IMG/VR virus record: IMGVR_UViG_3300024999_000199
Location: 1-42,100 of that record
DNA: 42,100 bases
DNA from: a virus
Strand: one strand, 5' to 3'
Shown here one piece after another: positions 24,372 to 29,994 of this stretch. The notes beneath the pieces are model-generated. The model searched no databases, was not told the DNA's origin, and saw nothing but the letters and a program-made list of their open reading frames with translations. A program made the translations under genes and the position numbers. Within the stretch, counting starts at the first letter, position 1. Every line of letters starts with the position of its first letter.

Positions 24372-25081
24372 TTGTTTCCAGCTTCGGCGGCGCGATCCTC
24401 GATGGAGCCTTGCTTAATAGCAATACGACGTTTCCAACCATCAGACCATATCATACTTAACTCAGACTTAACGATCTCGCGGAAGCCTTCATGTTTCTCG
24501 GGGAAGCGGATCTCAAGAATGTCGTCGAGGATACGGATCTCTGCCACTGTTTCAGTGATGGGATTCTCGGGCCTGACGGTTGACTCGGCTAAGGTATCGA
24601 TAACAGTTTCGTTTTTAGGAGCGGCGACTTGATTAACTCCCAAAGATTCATACTCCTTAGTCATTAATTCCTCAAGCTCAAAATCTCCCTTGATATAACG
24701 ACGATCAATCCACCAGTGAGCTGTTGTTTTATTGCGTATAGCCTGATAGGCCTCTTGGATCGCAAGCTCATTACGGTTCTTATTGTTGCGTTTGTTGTAG
24801 ATTATTGCGTCCAAATCGGCCATGATTCGCTGGCGAATTGTTTCAGCCCAGGGAATTTGCTTCTCGGTTCCGGTTAGTACTGGGTAGTTATTTTCCTTCG
24901 CAACTTCAGCGGCTTCGCGGTTTGCTTCTTCGCGTTTCCGCTGGAGATCAATCTGATAGCACTCTGAGCAAAGCTTATAGGGTTCAACGCTTTCTAGTCG
25001 CCATTCGCGGTCTTTAGTCTTGCCGACTAGGGCCACGGTTTCCTCGTGGCCACAGGAGCGGGTTACTGTGTACTTAGCCAT
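24053..25081 (-). CDS. N-terminal part of a frameshifted zinc-finger protein
   Basis: This frame runs for 342 codons, but only the first ~237 (25081 to about 24372) look genuine. They hold a zinc-binding N-terminus (SCGHEETV...LCSECY), a charged helix (QRKREEANREAAEVAKEN) and LEIRFPEKHEGFREIVKSEL...WKRRIAIKQG. After EDRAAEAGNK the frame turns into Ser/Arg-rich shadow sequence while the -1 frame carries the plausible continuation. GAGGAGG precedes the ATG. Function unknown; it is the second cistron of the accessory operon. Confidence 0.65.
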   Translation of the reverse strand: MAKYTVTRSCGHEETVALVGKTKDREWRLESVEPYKLCSECYQIDLQRKREEANREAAEVAKENNYPVLTGTEKQIPWAETIRQRIMADLDAIIYNKRNNKNRNELAIQEAYQAIRNKTTAHWWIDRRYIKGDFELEELMTKEYESLGVNQVAAPKNETVIDTLAESTVRPENPITETVAEIRILDDILEIRFPEKHEGFREIVKSELSMIWSDGWKRRIAIKQGSIEDRAAEAGNKCFMPVIPSGYSTLRSARRQSVQTTNQNARVGLCRAPMVNTRAGYRYHGVEMKTSIARLKQSLAPNTISQMLLSLRSTLRRCWTLQRCISSSCQTERKGLSKRLKN

Positions 25082-25104
25082 TAAAATCTTCCTCCTCGCC
25101 AGAA

Positions 25105-25389
25105 TTAAGGTAAGTAAACGTCTGAATGCTCTCCTTCGATGTAAGGGATAGGGCTCTTGCTGATAGAGAGGGGATTACTCTCGTAATAAGACTTTCTTTT
25201 CAAAACGAATTTTATATCAGAGTTAATAGTGATGAAGGCCTTTTTGCCTTTAGGATCTACTGATGTTACGGTACCTTCTTCGAAATTGAATTCACCGCCA
25301 TTCTGATTAAAGAGAACCTTCATGCCGACCTCAACATTTTCAGCAGTAACCATTACGTGACTTGCTATGAATTCTTGAATATTAATCAA
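25105..25389 (-). CDS. Hypothetical first protein of the Ibr/helicase operon
   Basis: A 94-aa protein starting with TTG. The pattern VEVGMKVLFNQNGGEFNFEEGTVTSVDPKGKKAFITINSD resembles a small beta-barrel (KOW/SH3-like), but the family is not certain. GAGGA lies upstream of the TTG, and a promoter with a large inverted repeat lies 38-78 nt upstream. As first cistron it could be a regulator or a structural partner of the operon products. Confidence 0.65.
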   Translation of the reverse strand: MINIQEFIASHVMVTAENVEVGMKVLFNQNGGEFNFEEGTVTSVDPKGKKAFITINSDIKFVLKRKSYYESNPLSISKSPIPYIEGEHSDVYLP

Positions 25390-25426
25390 CTCGCGTTCCT
25401 CGCTTTCAACTCTTTATCTTAATGCT

Positions 25427-25467
25427 ATTATAGCACGACAACGACCACAATGCAAGCGTTGTCGTGC
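25427..25467 (-). promoter_or_regulatory. Promoter and 11-bp inverted-repeat operator of the Ibr/helicase operon
   Basis: On the minus strand, TTGCAT (25455-25450), 17-nt spacer, TATAAT (25432-25427). GCACGACAACG (25433-25443) and CGTTGTCGTGC (25457-25467) form a perfect 11-bp inverted repeat with a 13-nt spacer. One arm fills the -35/-10 spacer and the other lies just upstream of -35. A bound repressor would silence the operon. Confidence 0.82.
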
Positions 25468-25480
25468 AGAAATAAAACAC

Positions 25481-25518
25481 AAAAAAGCCCTCGGCCTTAA
25501 TTGGTCGGGGGCTTTTTT
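25481..25518 (-). terminator. Terminator after the membrane-anchored protein gene
   Basis: GCCC-CG-CC style stem (25487-25495 with 25502-25512) around TTAATT, flanked by A6 on one side and T6 on the other, so it can act in both directions. It lies immediately after the 215-aa gene on the minus strand. Confidence 0.82.
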
Positions 25519-25523
25519 GTGTT

Positions 25524-26171
25524 TTAATCATTCTGGGATATTATCGTAATGGTATTAGTTTTGTAATCCGCCTTAGCCGTTACGTTCTGCAGGATCAGTC
25601 CACCGAACGCGTTTTTTGCTCTATATGTCATTTTGACTATCAGGTGATCCTTCATATCTTTGTAAGTCGTTTCCTCGTGATCAAAACTTTTCGGATCATT
25701 TAAGTTTTTCTTGACCAAGTCCACCAACCCTCTGTGCGATCCGTCCCACGCGCTAAACTGCTCCTTGATCCATGCCTGGTATTTCTTTTGTGCGTATAGC
25801 CTTTCAAAGTCTGTTTTAACCTCAGCCTTTTCGGCATCTGTTAAATGGTTGAAGTACTTATCCTCGATTTCGCCGAATTGCTTGAGCTCATCTTCAGTAA
25901 ACAATTTATACTGATTCTTTATCATTAACGCCTTGTCTGCATCGGTAATCTTAACTACCTCTTTTTGTTGATCAACATCGGTGGTCGTTGGGGTAGATGG
26001 AGTGGATGGACTTGACGGCATTGAAACCGCAACGATGAAACCAACGAAACAAATAGTAACACCGGCCGCCCACCTCTTTGTCTTTCCTGTCTTCTTAATT
26101 GCTGAGACAACGACCATTACTACACAGATTAAAAACCCGAGAACTGAACCTAATCCTAATAAGACATCCAT
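25524..26171 (-). CDS. Membrane-anchored protein with extracytoplasmic domain
   Basis: A 215-aa protein with two hydrophobic segments (about 3-25 and 34-51), a Pro/Ser/Thr linker (MPSSPSTPSTPTTT) and a C-terminal domain containing SAWDGSHRGLVDLVKKNLNDPKSF and RAKNAFGGLILQNVTAKAD. That last segment recurs in Gram-positive phage and host membrane proteins of unknown function. Anchored surface proteins near prophage ends often act in lysogenic conversion or superinfection exclusion; that role is an inference here. Confidence 0.75.
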   Translation of the reverse strand: MDVLLGLGSVLGFLICVVMVVVSAIKKTGKTKRWAAGVTICFVGFIVAVSMPSSPSTPSTPTTTDVDQQKEVVKITDADKALMIKNQYKLFTEDELKQFGEIEDKYFNHLTDAEKAEVKTDFERLYAQKKYQAWIKEQFSAWDGSHRGLVDLVKKNLNDPKSFDHEETTYKDMKDHLIVKMTYRAKNAFGGLILQNVTAKADYKTNTITIISQND

Positions 26172-26235
26172 TTAATCAAACTCCTTTACTTTTTAGTTAG
26201 CTTGGTATCGACTTCCTCCTTTTCTAATTTGTCTG

Positions 26236-26244
26236 ATTATATCA
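26236..26244 (-). promoter_or_regulatory. Extended -10 promoter candidate for membrane-anchored protein gene
   Basis: On the minus strand, TGATATAAT: a consensus -10 with an upstream TG. No good -35 was seen. It lies 65 nt upstream of the 215-aa gene and may give it expression in the lysogen. Confidence 0.4.
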
Positions 26245-26247
26245 CAA

Positions 26248-26475
26248 TCACCAGAAATGATGTTGGTGAATAAGTGAATCGTATGGTTGGTGGACCTCGA
26301 ATCTTCGAGGCTGCATAGCCTCAATTCTCGCGTCTTCGTCGGCAATCTTTAATGACTTATTCCACCGCCTAACTTCTTCTTTTCGCTCTTTTCGCATTTG
26401 ATCGTAGATTGGTTTCATTGCGATCCCAACTATTCCGTACGTGGCTTTTGTAACCACCTTCTCCAGTTTGCTCAT
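26248..26475 (-). CDS. Hypothetical small basic protein
   Basis: A 75-aa protein: a short hydrophobic segment (ATYGIVGIAMKPIYDQM), then a highly charged helix (RKERKEEVRRWNKSLKIADEDARIEAM). AAGGAGG lies before the ATG, which begins 2 nt after the stop of the replication-relaxation gene. Function unknown; co-transcribed with the FtsK-like module. Confidence 0.6.
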   Translation of the reverse strand: MSKLEKVVTKATYGIVGIAMKPIYDQMRKERKEEVRRWNKSLKIADEDARIEAMQPRRFEVHQPYDSLIHQHHFW

Positions 26476-26477
26476 AA

Positions 26478-27146
26478 CTACCTCCTTAATAATCCGTACA
26501 CATCGCTCTGTATCTGATCCATGGGGGCGACAATTATATTAAGATCACTCTTAATGGTGAGATCCGCATCGGTGACGATTAGGATAGTGGGGAATATGGC
26601 GGTATTTCCTTTAATCACAGACCATTCCTCGTGTATCCAATCCGCATCATAAACCTTTTGATATTGCTCTGGCTTATCGAATCGCTTACTGGGGTTTCGT
26701 TCCACCTCAATAAACACAACCTTTCGACCCTTGCGATCCGGATCAGTGTAGATGGTCGCCATTGCATCAGCAACTACCATGCCGCCAAGGATCTGATAAT
26801 TCCACTTCCACTCGATTACATACCAGGGTTTTTTCTGTGCAAGCAGGGCACAATAAATATCATTGACGAGTAAAACATGATCTAGTTGCTTTGGTTTCCT
26901 CGCGTAATAAATCGTTGGCAGCTGAGGGGAACGGGACCACTTCTTGATCCGCTCCTGTTTACATAATCTCGCCAGGGCATATTGAGCGATCCGCTTCGAC
27001 GACTTACGATTAGTAAACACAACTTGCTCTATTTGCCTCCTAGTGAGCGCTGTCCCTGCTTGGATTAGCTTTACTATGCGTTCATCCCTGCTTTGTCCGT
27101 AGGCTACGCAATTTGTCCCTGCGAACCGTTTTAGATGCTCGTTCAT
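26478..27146 (-). CDS. Replication-relaxation family protein
   Basis: A 222-aa protein with an N-terminal winged-helix pattern (DERIVKLIQAGTALTRRQIEQVVF) and a nuclease-like C-terminal half (HVLLVNDIYCALL, WKWNYQILGGMVVADAMATI, VFIEVERNPSKRFDKPEQYQKVYDA). This matches the replication-relaxation family found on plasmids and integrative elements, often next to an FtsK-like gene, as here. The biochemical role is not well defined; it may initiate or regulate replication of a circular form. Confidence 0.82.
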   Translation of the reverse strand: MNEHLKRFAGTNCVAYGQSRDERIVKLIQAGTALTRRQIEQVVFTNRKSSKRIAQYALARLCKQERIKKWSRSPQLPTIYYARKPKQLDHVLLVNDIYCALLAQKKPWYVIEWKWNYQILGGMVVADAMATIYTDPDRKGRKVVFIEVERNPSKRFDKPEQYQKVYDADWIHEEWSVIKGNTAIFPTILIVTDADLTIKSDLNIIVAPMDQIQSDVYGLLRR

Positions 27147-27153
27147 CCTTCTG

Positions 27154-28557
27154 TCACTCCTTCGCTGATTTCCTCACAGCGGTATTCGCCCCCAGTGGTT
27201 GTACCAAGCGTAAATTTCCCCTTTGTATCTGATCTTCGTGGTCATCGGGGTCGCATAACTGCCCTTTCCTACTCTCTTTTCTTATCTCCTCCTTTATAAT
27301 GGTTTCGCGCGGTGATTTAGTTACCTTTTTCACAACCTCAGATTGTGCCTTTTGTGGCTTTTGGTAGGCTGACATGAGGTCCTTAATTACCTTGTTATCA
27401 ATGTACGGGACCTGTATTAAGACTTGGTCTTTGAACGAGAATAACGCTCTGCCCTCGACATCTGGATCAATCATGCTGGCCGCCTTATAATCCTCCTCAT
27501 CTTCGCCGAGTAGGACCCTTGCCGATACAGCGTTACATCTAAAAGCCACTACAGCACTAAAATTATTTTTCATTGTGCCAGACACAAGATTTGCGGTGGG
27601 GCGGTGGCAGGAGATAATAACATGGACTCCTGAGCCCCTAGATTCCCCTGTTACCTTGGTCATTTTTTCGCGTGCCACTTTGAATTCCTTGCCCTCCAAC
27701 TTTGTCATTTCATCGACATAAACCACGATTCGAGGAAGTCGTTTCTCGGGGAATTCCTCATTGTAAGCTGCCAAATCATCGCATTCATGTTGCTTGAATA
27801 GATCGTATCTCTCGCCGATAATCTTGGATAGATCATCCATCATTTGTTCTACTTCCTCGGCATCGGAAATAGTTCTGTCTACAAGGATAGGGTCCTTCCC
27901 TAACCTTGCTGTCCCATTGCCATGTTTAAGGTCGCACAGCCACAAACGGCAATCGTCACGAGTATATCTGATGTGCAGGGCCGCCATGATCAGTCTGCCT
28001 AAGATCGACTTTCCACCGCCGGTAGCTCCTCCTATCATAAGGTGAGGACTATTACTAGACGCTAGATTTAACTGTTCTAGACCGCGCCTTGACCATCCTA
28101 GGGGAATCCATAGCCCTTTGTCTTTTGGCACGCTCTGGGCCTCGTTGGTGTAGTTGATGCGGTCGAGTAGCTTGCCCGATAGGACTGTGAGTGAGAAGTG
28201 GGCTTTAGGATCATTTTCGAGTCTCTTGAATAAGACTTCGCGCTTGAGGTCGAACTCAATATCCATCAAACTCTTGATTAATTTACTGCCACTCAGACCG
28301 GTTGGGATCTTATACTTAAATACTCGATTATGGCCCTTCCAACCCTTGTCTATTAGGCGAGGGTATTCTTTCGTTACATAGTCCTTGCCGCGTTCCTTGG
28401 TCTCGACACAGACATCATTACGCTTCCAGGCGAGCATGATTCGCCCCGGGTGCGAGTCGCTTTCTTTTCCGATGTGACGCAATGCGAATCTGACGACCTT
28501 GACAATTGATGAGGAGATGAGGCCAAGGATGTCTGGGGTTGTTGCTTTATCACTCAT
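27154..28557 (-). CDS. FtsK/SpoIIIE-like DNA translocase
   Basis: A 467-aa single-polypeptide motor without N-terminal membrane segments. Walker A GGATGGGKS at residues 176-184, Walker B IVVYVDEM at 277-284, then a conserved GSGVHVIISCHRPTANLVSGTMKNNF stretch. Plasmid and ICE FtsK-like proteins move DNA during transfer or segregation. The ATG at 28557 follows GGGAGG; an upstream ATG would cross the promoter/operator region. It heads an operon with the replication-relaxation gene. Presence on a tailed phage suggests a plasmid-like maintenance stage. Confidence 0.88.
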   Translation of the reverse strand: MSDKATTPDILGLISSSIVKVVRFALRHIGKESDSHPGRIMLAWKRNDVCVETKERGKDYVTKEYPRLIDKGWKGHNRVFKYKIPTGLSGSKLIKSLMDIEFDLKREVLFKRLENDPKAHFSLTVLSGKLLDRINYTNEAQSVPKDKGLWIPLGWSRRGLEQLNLASSNSPHLMIGGATGGGKSILGRLIMAALHIRYTRDDCRLWLCDLKHGNGTARLGKDPILVDRTISDAEEVEQMMDDLSKIIGERYDLFKQHECDDLAAYNEEFPEKRLPRIVVYVDEMTKLEGKEFKVAREKMTKVTGESRGSGVHVIISCHRPTANLVSGTMKNNFSAVVAFRCNAVSARVLLGEDEEDYKAASMIDPDVEGRALFSFKDQVLIQVPYIDNKVIKDLMSAYQKPQKAQSEVVKKVTKSPRETIIKEEIRKESRKGQLCDPDDHEDQIQRGNLRLVQPLGANTAVRKSAKE

Positions 28558-28598
28558 GGTTATTCCTCCCTTCGCGAACTCCTTCGCTGTGATATACA

Positions 28599-28618
28599 AT
28601 ATGGTCGATCATCCATAT
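28599..28618. promoter_or_regulatory. 20-bp operator upstream of FtsK-like gene
   Basis: ATATGG-N8-CCATAT, a perfect palindromic pair. The same half-sites and spacer length recur at 28909-28928 on the other side of the XRE gene. It lies in the promoter region of the FtsK-like operon. Confidence 0.72.
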
Positions 28619-28630
28619 TTATTCCTAAAA

Positions 28631-28665
28631 TAAAATAAAAAAATAGCCCAACTCTTCAGTTGGGC
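28631..28665 (-). terminator. Terminator of the XRE regulator gene
   Basis: On the minus strand, GCCCAACT, loop GAAG, AGTTGGGC, then TATTTTTTTATTTT. The stem overlaps the last codons of the regulator gene and separates it from the FtsK-like operon. Confidence 0.88.
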
Positions 28666-28847
28666 CACAAATAGTCTATTCCAAATCCTAGTGCATCCGA
28701 TATTTTTCGGGCTGTCTTGAGCGTTATTTCCTTTTTCTCGTTGATTATCTTGCTTAGGGTCCCTTGATCAATGCTTACTTCTTCTGCCAGTTCTTTCTGC
28801 GTGATCCCCTTCTTTCTCATCACTTCACGAATTCTGTTCATTTTCAT
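28656..28847 (-). CDS. XRE-family helix-turn-helix regulator
   Basis: A 63-aa repressor-sized protein consisting of one XRE domain: IREVMRKKGITQKELAEEVSIDQGTLSKIINEKKEITLKTARKISDAL. The start is taken at Met 28847 (Met at 28841 also possible); upstream in-frame residues are hydrophobic and non-homologous. Matching ATATGG-N8-CCATAT operators lie upstream of it and at the FtsK-like operon promoter, making it the likely regulator of that module. Confidence 0.85.
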   Translation of the reverse strand: MKMNRIREVMRKKGITQKELAEEVSIDQGTLSKIINEKKEITLKTARKISDALGFGIDYLWPN

Positions 28848-28908
28848 CACCACATAAAAAGCATTCAAGAAATACCATAAAAATCCTGCTTTTTGCAAGA
28901 TAATGCAA

Positions 28909-28928
28909 ATATGGATTCTTGACCATAT
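28909..28928. promoter_or_regulatory. 20-bp operator upstream of XRE regulator gene
   Basis: ATATGG-ATTCTTGA-CCATAT, the same palindrome geometry as 28599-28618. A second inverted repeat, TTGCA-N6-TGCAA (28893-28908), lies between it and the gene. Confidence 0.72.
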
Positions 28929-29017
28929 CTTCACATTTGTTCGACCTTTTTTTGACGATTTCGACTAATCAAGAGGTGTATGCTCGGACCATAGGTAGCA
29001 TCGGGGGGGGAGAGTAT

Positions 29018-29206
29018 TTGCAATATTCGTTGCCTGAAATTAGAAAATTTATAGGGTTAACCGAAGAATCTGTTTCTAAGCTCCATGATATTCCCCTAGA
29101 ACAAATAAGGGAATTCGCCGACGACCCTGGTCGAATGTCTGTGAGTTGGGCGCTTAAATGGAGAAAATCCACAGGAGTACCGATCGACTATATAAAAGTT
29201 CAGTAG
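29018..29206 (+). CDS. Small helix-turn-helix-like protein beside attP
   Basis: A 62-aa protein starting at TTG 29018 behind a G-rich SD (GGGGGGGGAG). Its sequence, LPEIRKFIGLTEESVSKLHDIPLEQIREFADDPGRMS...TGVPIDYI, has the order of an XRE-type domain but lacks a strong canonical turn motif, so it may be a diverged Cro-like protein. It is divergent from the XRE gene and is the last gene before attP. An excision or regulatory role is possible. Confidence 0.6.
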   Translation: MQYSLPEIRKFIGLTEESVSKLHDIPLEQIREFADDPGRMSVSWALKWRKSTGVPIDYIKVQ

Positions 29207-29212
29207 GGCAAA

Positions 29213-29230
29213 TACACACATTTTACACAC
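29213..29230. repeat. Left pair of integrase arm-type sites (attP)
   Basis: TACACAC at 29213-29219 and 29224-29230, spaced 11 bp start to start. A matching pair lies right of the tRNA core. The integrase at 30350 has an N-terminal arm-binding-type domain consistent with such repeats. Confidence 0.65.
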
Positions 29231-29254
29231 ACGACACCTGTTTTATCTAAAATA

Positions 29255-29270
29255 ATTTCATATGTGAAAC
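29255..29270. promoter_or_regulatory. CI/Cro-type operator copy O5 beside attP
   Basis: ATTTCATATGTGAAAC, the reverse-orientation match to the 16-bp operators at the repressor/Cro region. It lies between the left arm sites and the tRNA core, 2.5 kb from the repressor gene. Confidence 0.65.
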
Positions 29271-29353
29271 GAAACTAAACTATCGAAAACGATACCTATA
29301 CACTATAGTAGAAAACAGGAATCCGCCTATACCAAGTGTCGTAAGTGGAACGA

Positions 29354-29416
29354 GCGCTAGATTCAGGTTCTAGTGAGGGAAACCTTGTGAGTGTTCAAAT
29401 CACTTCGGCCGCACCA
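29354..29416 (+). other. attP core: 3' fragment of tRNA-Leu(CAG)
   Basis: The sequence contains the anticodon arm CTAGA-TTCAGGT-TCTAG (anticodon CAG), a long variable arm, a T arm with TTCAAAT, and a 3' acceptor strand ending CGGCCGC-A-CCA. The matching 5' acceptor (GCGGCCG) is absent upstream; only a degraded D-arm-like stretch (29337-29353) precedes it. This is not a functional tRNA but the expected attachment core of a phage that integrates into the 3' end of tRNA-Leu and restores it. Confidence 0.82.
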
Positions 29417-29430
29417 CTTAAAAAACATTG

Positions 29431-29449
29431 TACACACCAAAATACACAC
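29431..29449. repeat. Right pair of integrase arm-type sites (attP)
   Basis: TACACAC at 29431-29437 and 29443-29449, spaced 12 bp start to start, in the same orientation as the left pair. Together they flank the tRNA-derived core. Confidence 0.65.
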
Positions 29450-29472
29450 GGAATAAAATACAATTTATAATT

Positions 29473-29497
29473 AGACCGCTAATGGCGGTCTTTTTTA
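29473..29497 (+). terminator. Intrinsic terminator downstream of the tRNA-derived core
   Basis: GACCGC (29474-29479), loop TAATG, GCGGTC (29485-29490), then TTTTTTA. After integration it would sit just behind the restored tRNA-Leu gene, insulating phage genes from tRNA transcription. Confidence 0.82.
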
Positions 29498-29544
29498 CAT
29501 ATCATCACCTATGAAAATATATTTAAAAATAGTCAATTTACCTA

Positions 29545-29600
29545 TTGCATAACCTAACCGCTTAGGTTATAATAAGTTAAGATCAAAAAACGAGGGGGAA
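29545..29600 (+). promoter_or_regulatory. Promoter, palindromic operator and shared leader
   Basis: TTGCAT (29545-29550), 17-nt spacer, TATAAT (29568-29573). The spacer is filled by AACCTAA-CCGC-TTAGGTT (29551-29568), a perfect inverted repeat. From the -10 box, 33 nt are identical to the leader of the XerD-like island promoter (17978-17946). Confidence 0.85.
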
Positions 29601-29606
29601 TAAACC

Positions 29607-29945
29607 ATGCTTAACAAGATCATTGAAACCATCAACAAACTTCCTGAGGTTCAATCCAATAAAATCTATAGCGAGCAAGCAATCTCGGATGCAACACAAA
29701 TGTTTACAAACGGTTGGAACACTTTAGAAGACGGATTGGTAGTAAGCTACAAGGGAAATCAAGTCGCAGTAAAAAATGGCAACACAATAATAATCAACAT
29801 GATGAATGATTTTAGTATCAACCTTGGCAAGATAAACGGCAACGTAGATCATCAGGTAAAAATCATGGAAATTCCAGAGGCTAAAAAAGAAGCCTATCTC
29901 GCTCAAGCGATAATCACTAAATACTACACCCTGAAAAAAGCGTGA
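29607..29945 (+). CDS. Hypothetical protein next to integrase
   Basis: A 112-aa protein (MLNKIIETINKLPEVQSNKI...) with a beta-rich middle (GLVVSYKGNQVAVKNGNTIIINMMNDFSINL) and a helical C-terminus (EAKKEAYLAQAIITKYYTLKKA). Ribosome binding site GAGGGGG is shared with the XerD-like island leader. First gene of a two-gene operon between attP and integrase. Function unknown. Confidence 0.68.
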   Translation: MLNKIIETINKLPEVQSNKIYSEQAISDATQMFTNGWNTLEDGLVVSYKGNQVAVKNGNTIIINMMNDFSINLGKINGNVDHQVKIMEIPEAKKEAYLAQAIITKYYTLKKA

Positions 29946-29952
29946 CCTTAAA

Positions 29953-29978
29953 GGCTAGTCGGGAGCCAATACCCGACT
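29953..29978 (+). promoter_or_regulatory. Pseudoknot-like 5' element, copy C
   Basis: GGCT (29953-29956), stem AGTCGGG (29957-29963) / CCCGACT (29972-29978), loop AGCCAATA. GGCT can pair with AGCC in the loop, giving an H-type pseudoknot. It ends about 3 nt before the SD (AAAGGA) of the following gene. The loop is identical to copy B; the stem has a C-G to U-A compensatory change. Confidence 0.68.
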
Positions 29979-29994
29979 CGAAAGGATGATTATC

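Noticed and set aside
29337-29416. A complete functional tRNA-Leu gene
   Set aside because: The D-arm-like stretch is degraded and no 5' acceptor strand complementary to CGGCCGC is present upstream, so only the 3' part is tRNA-like.
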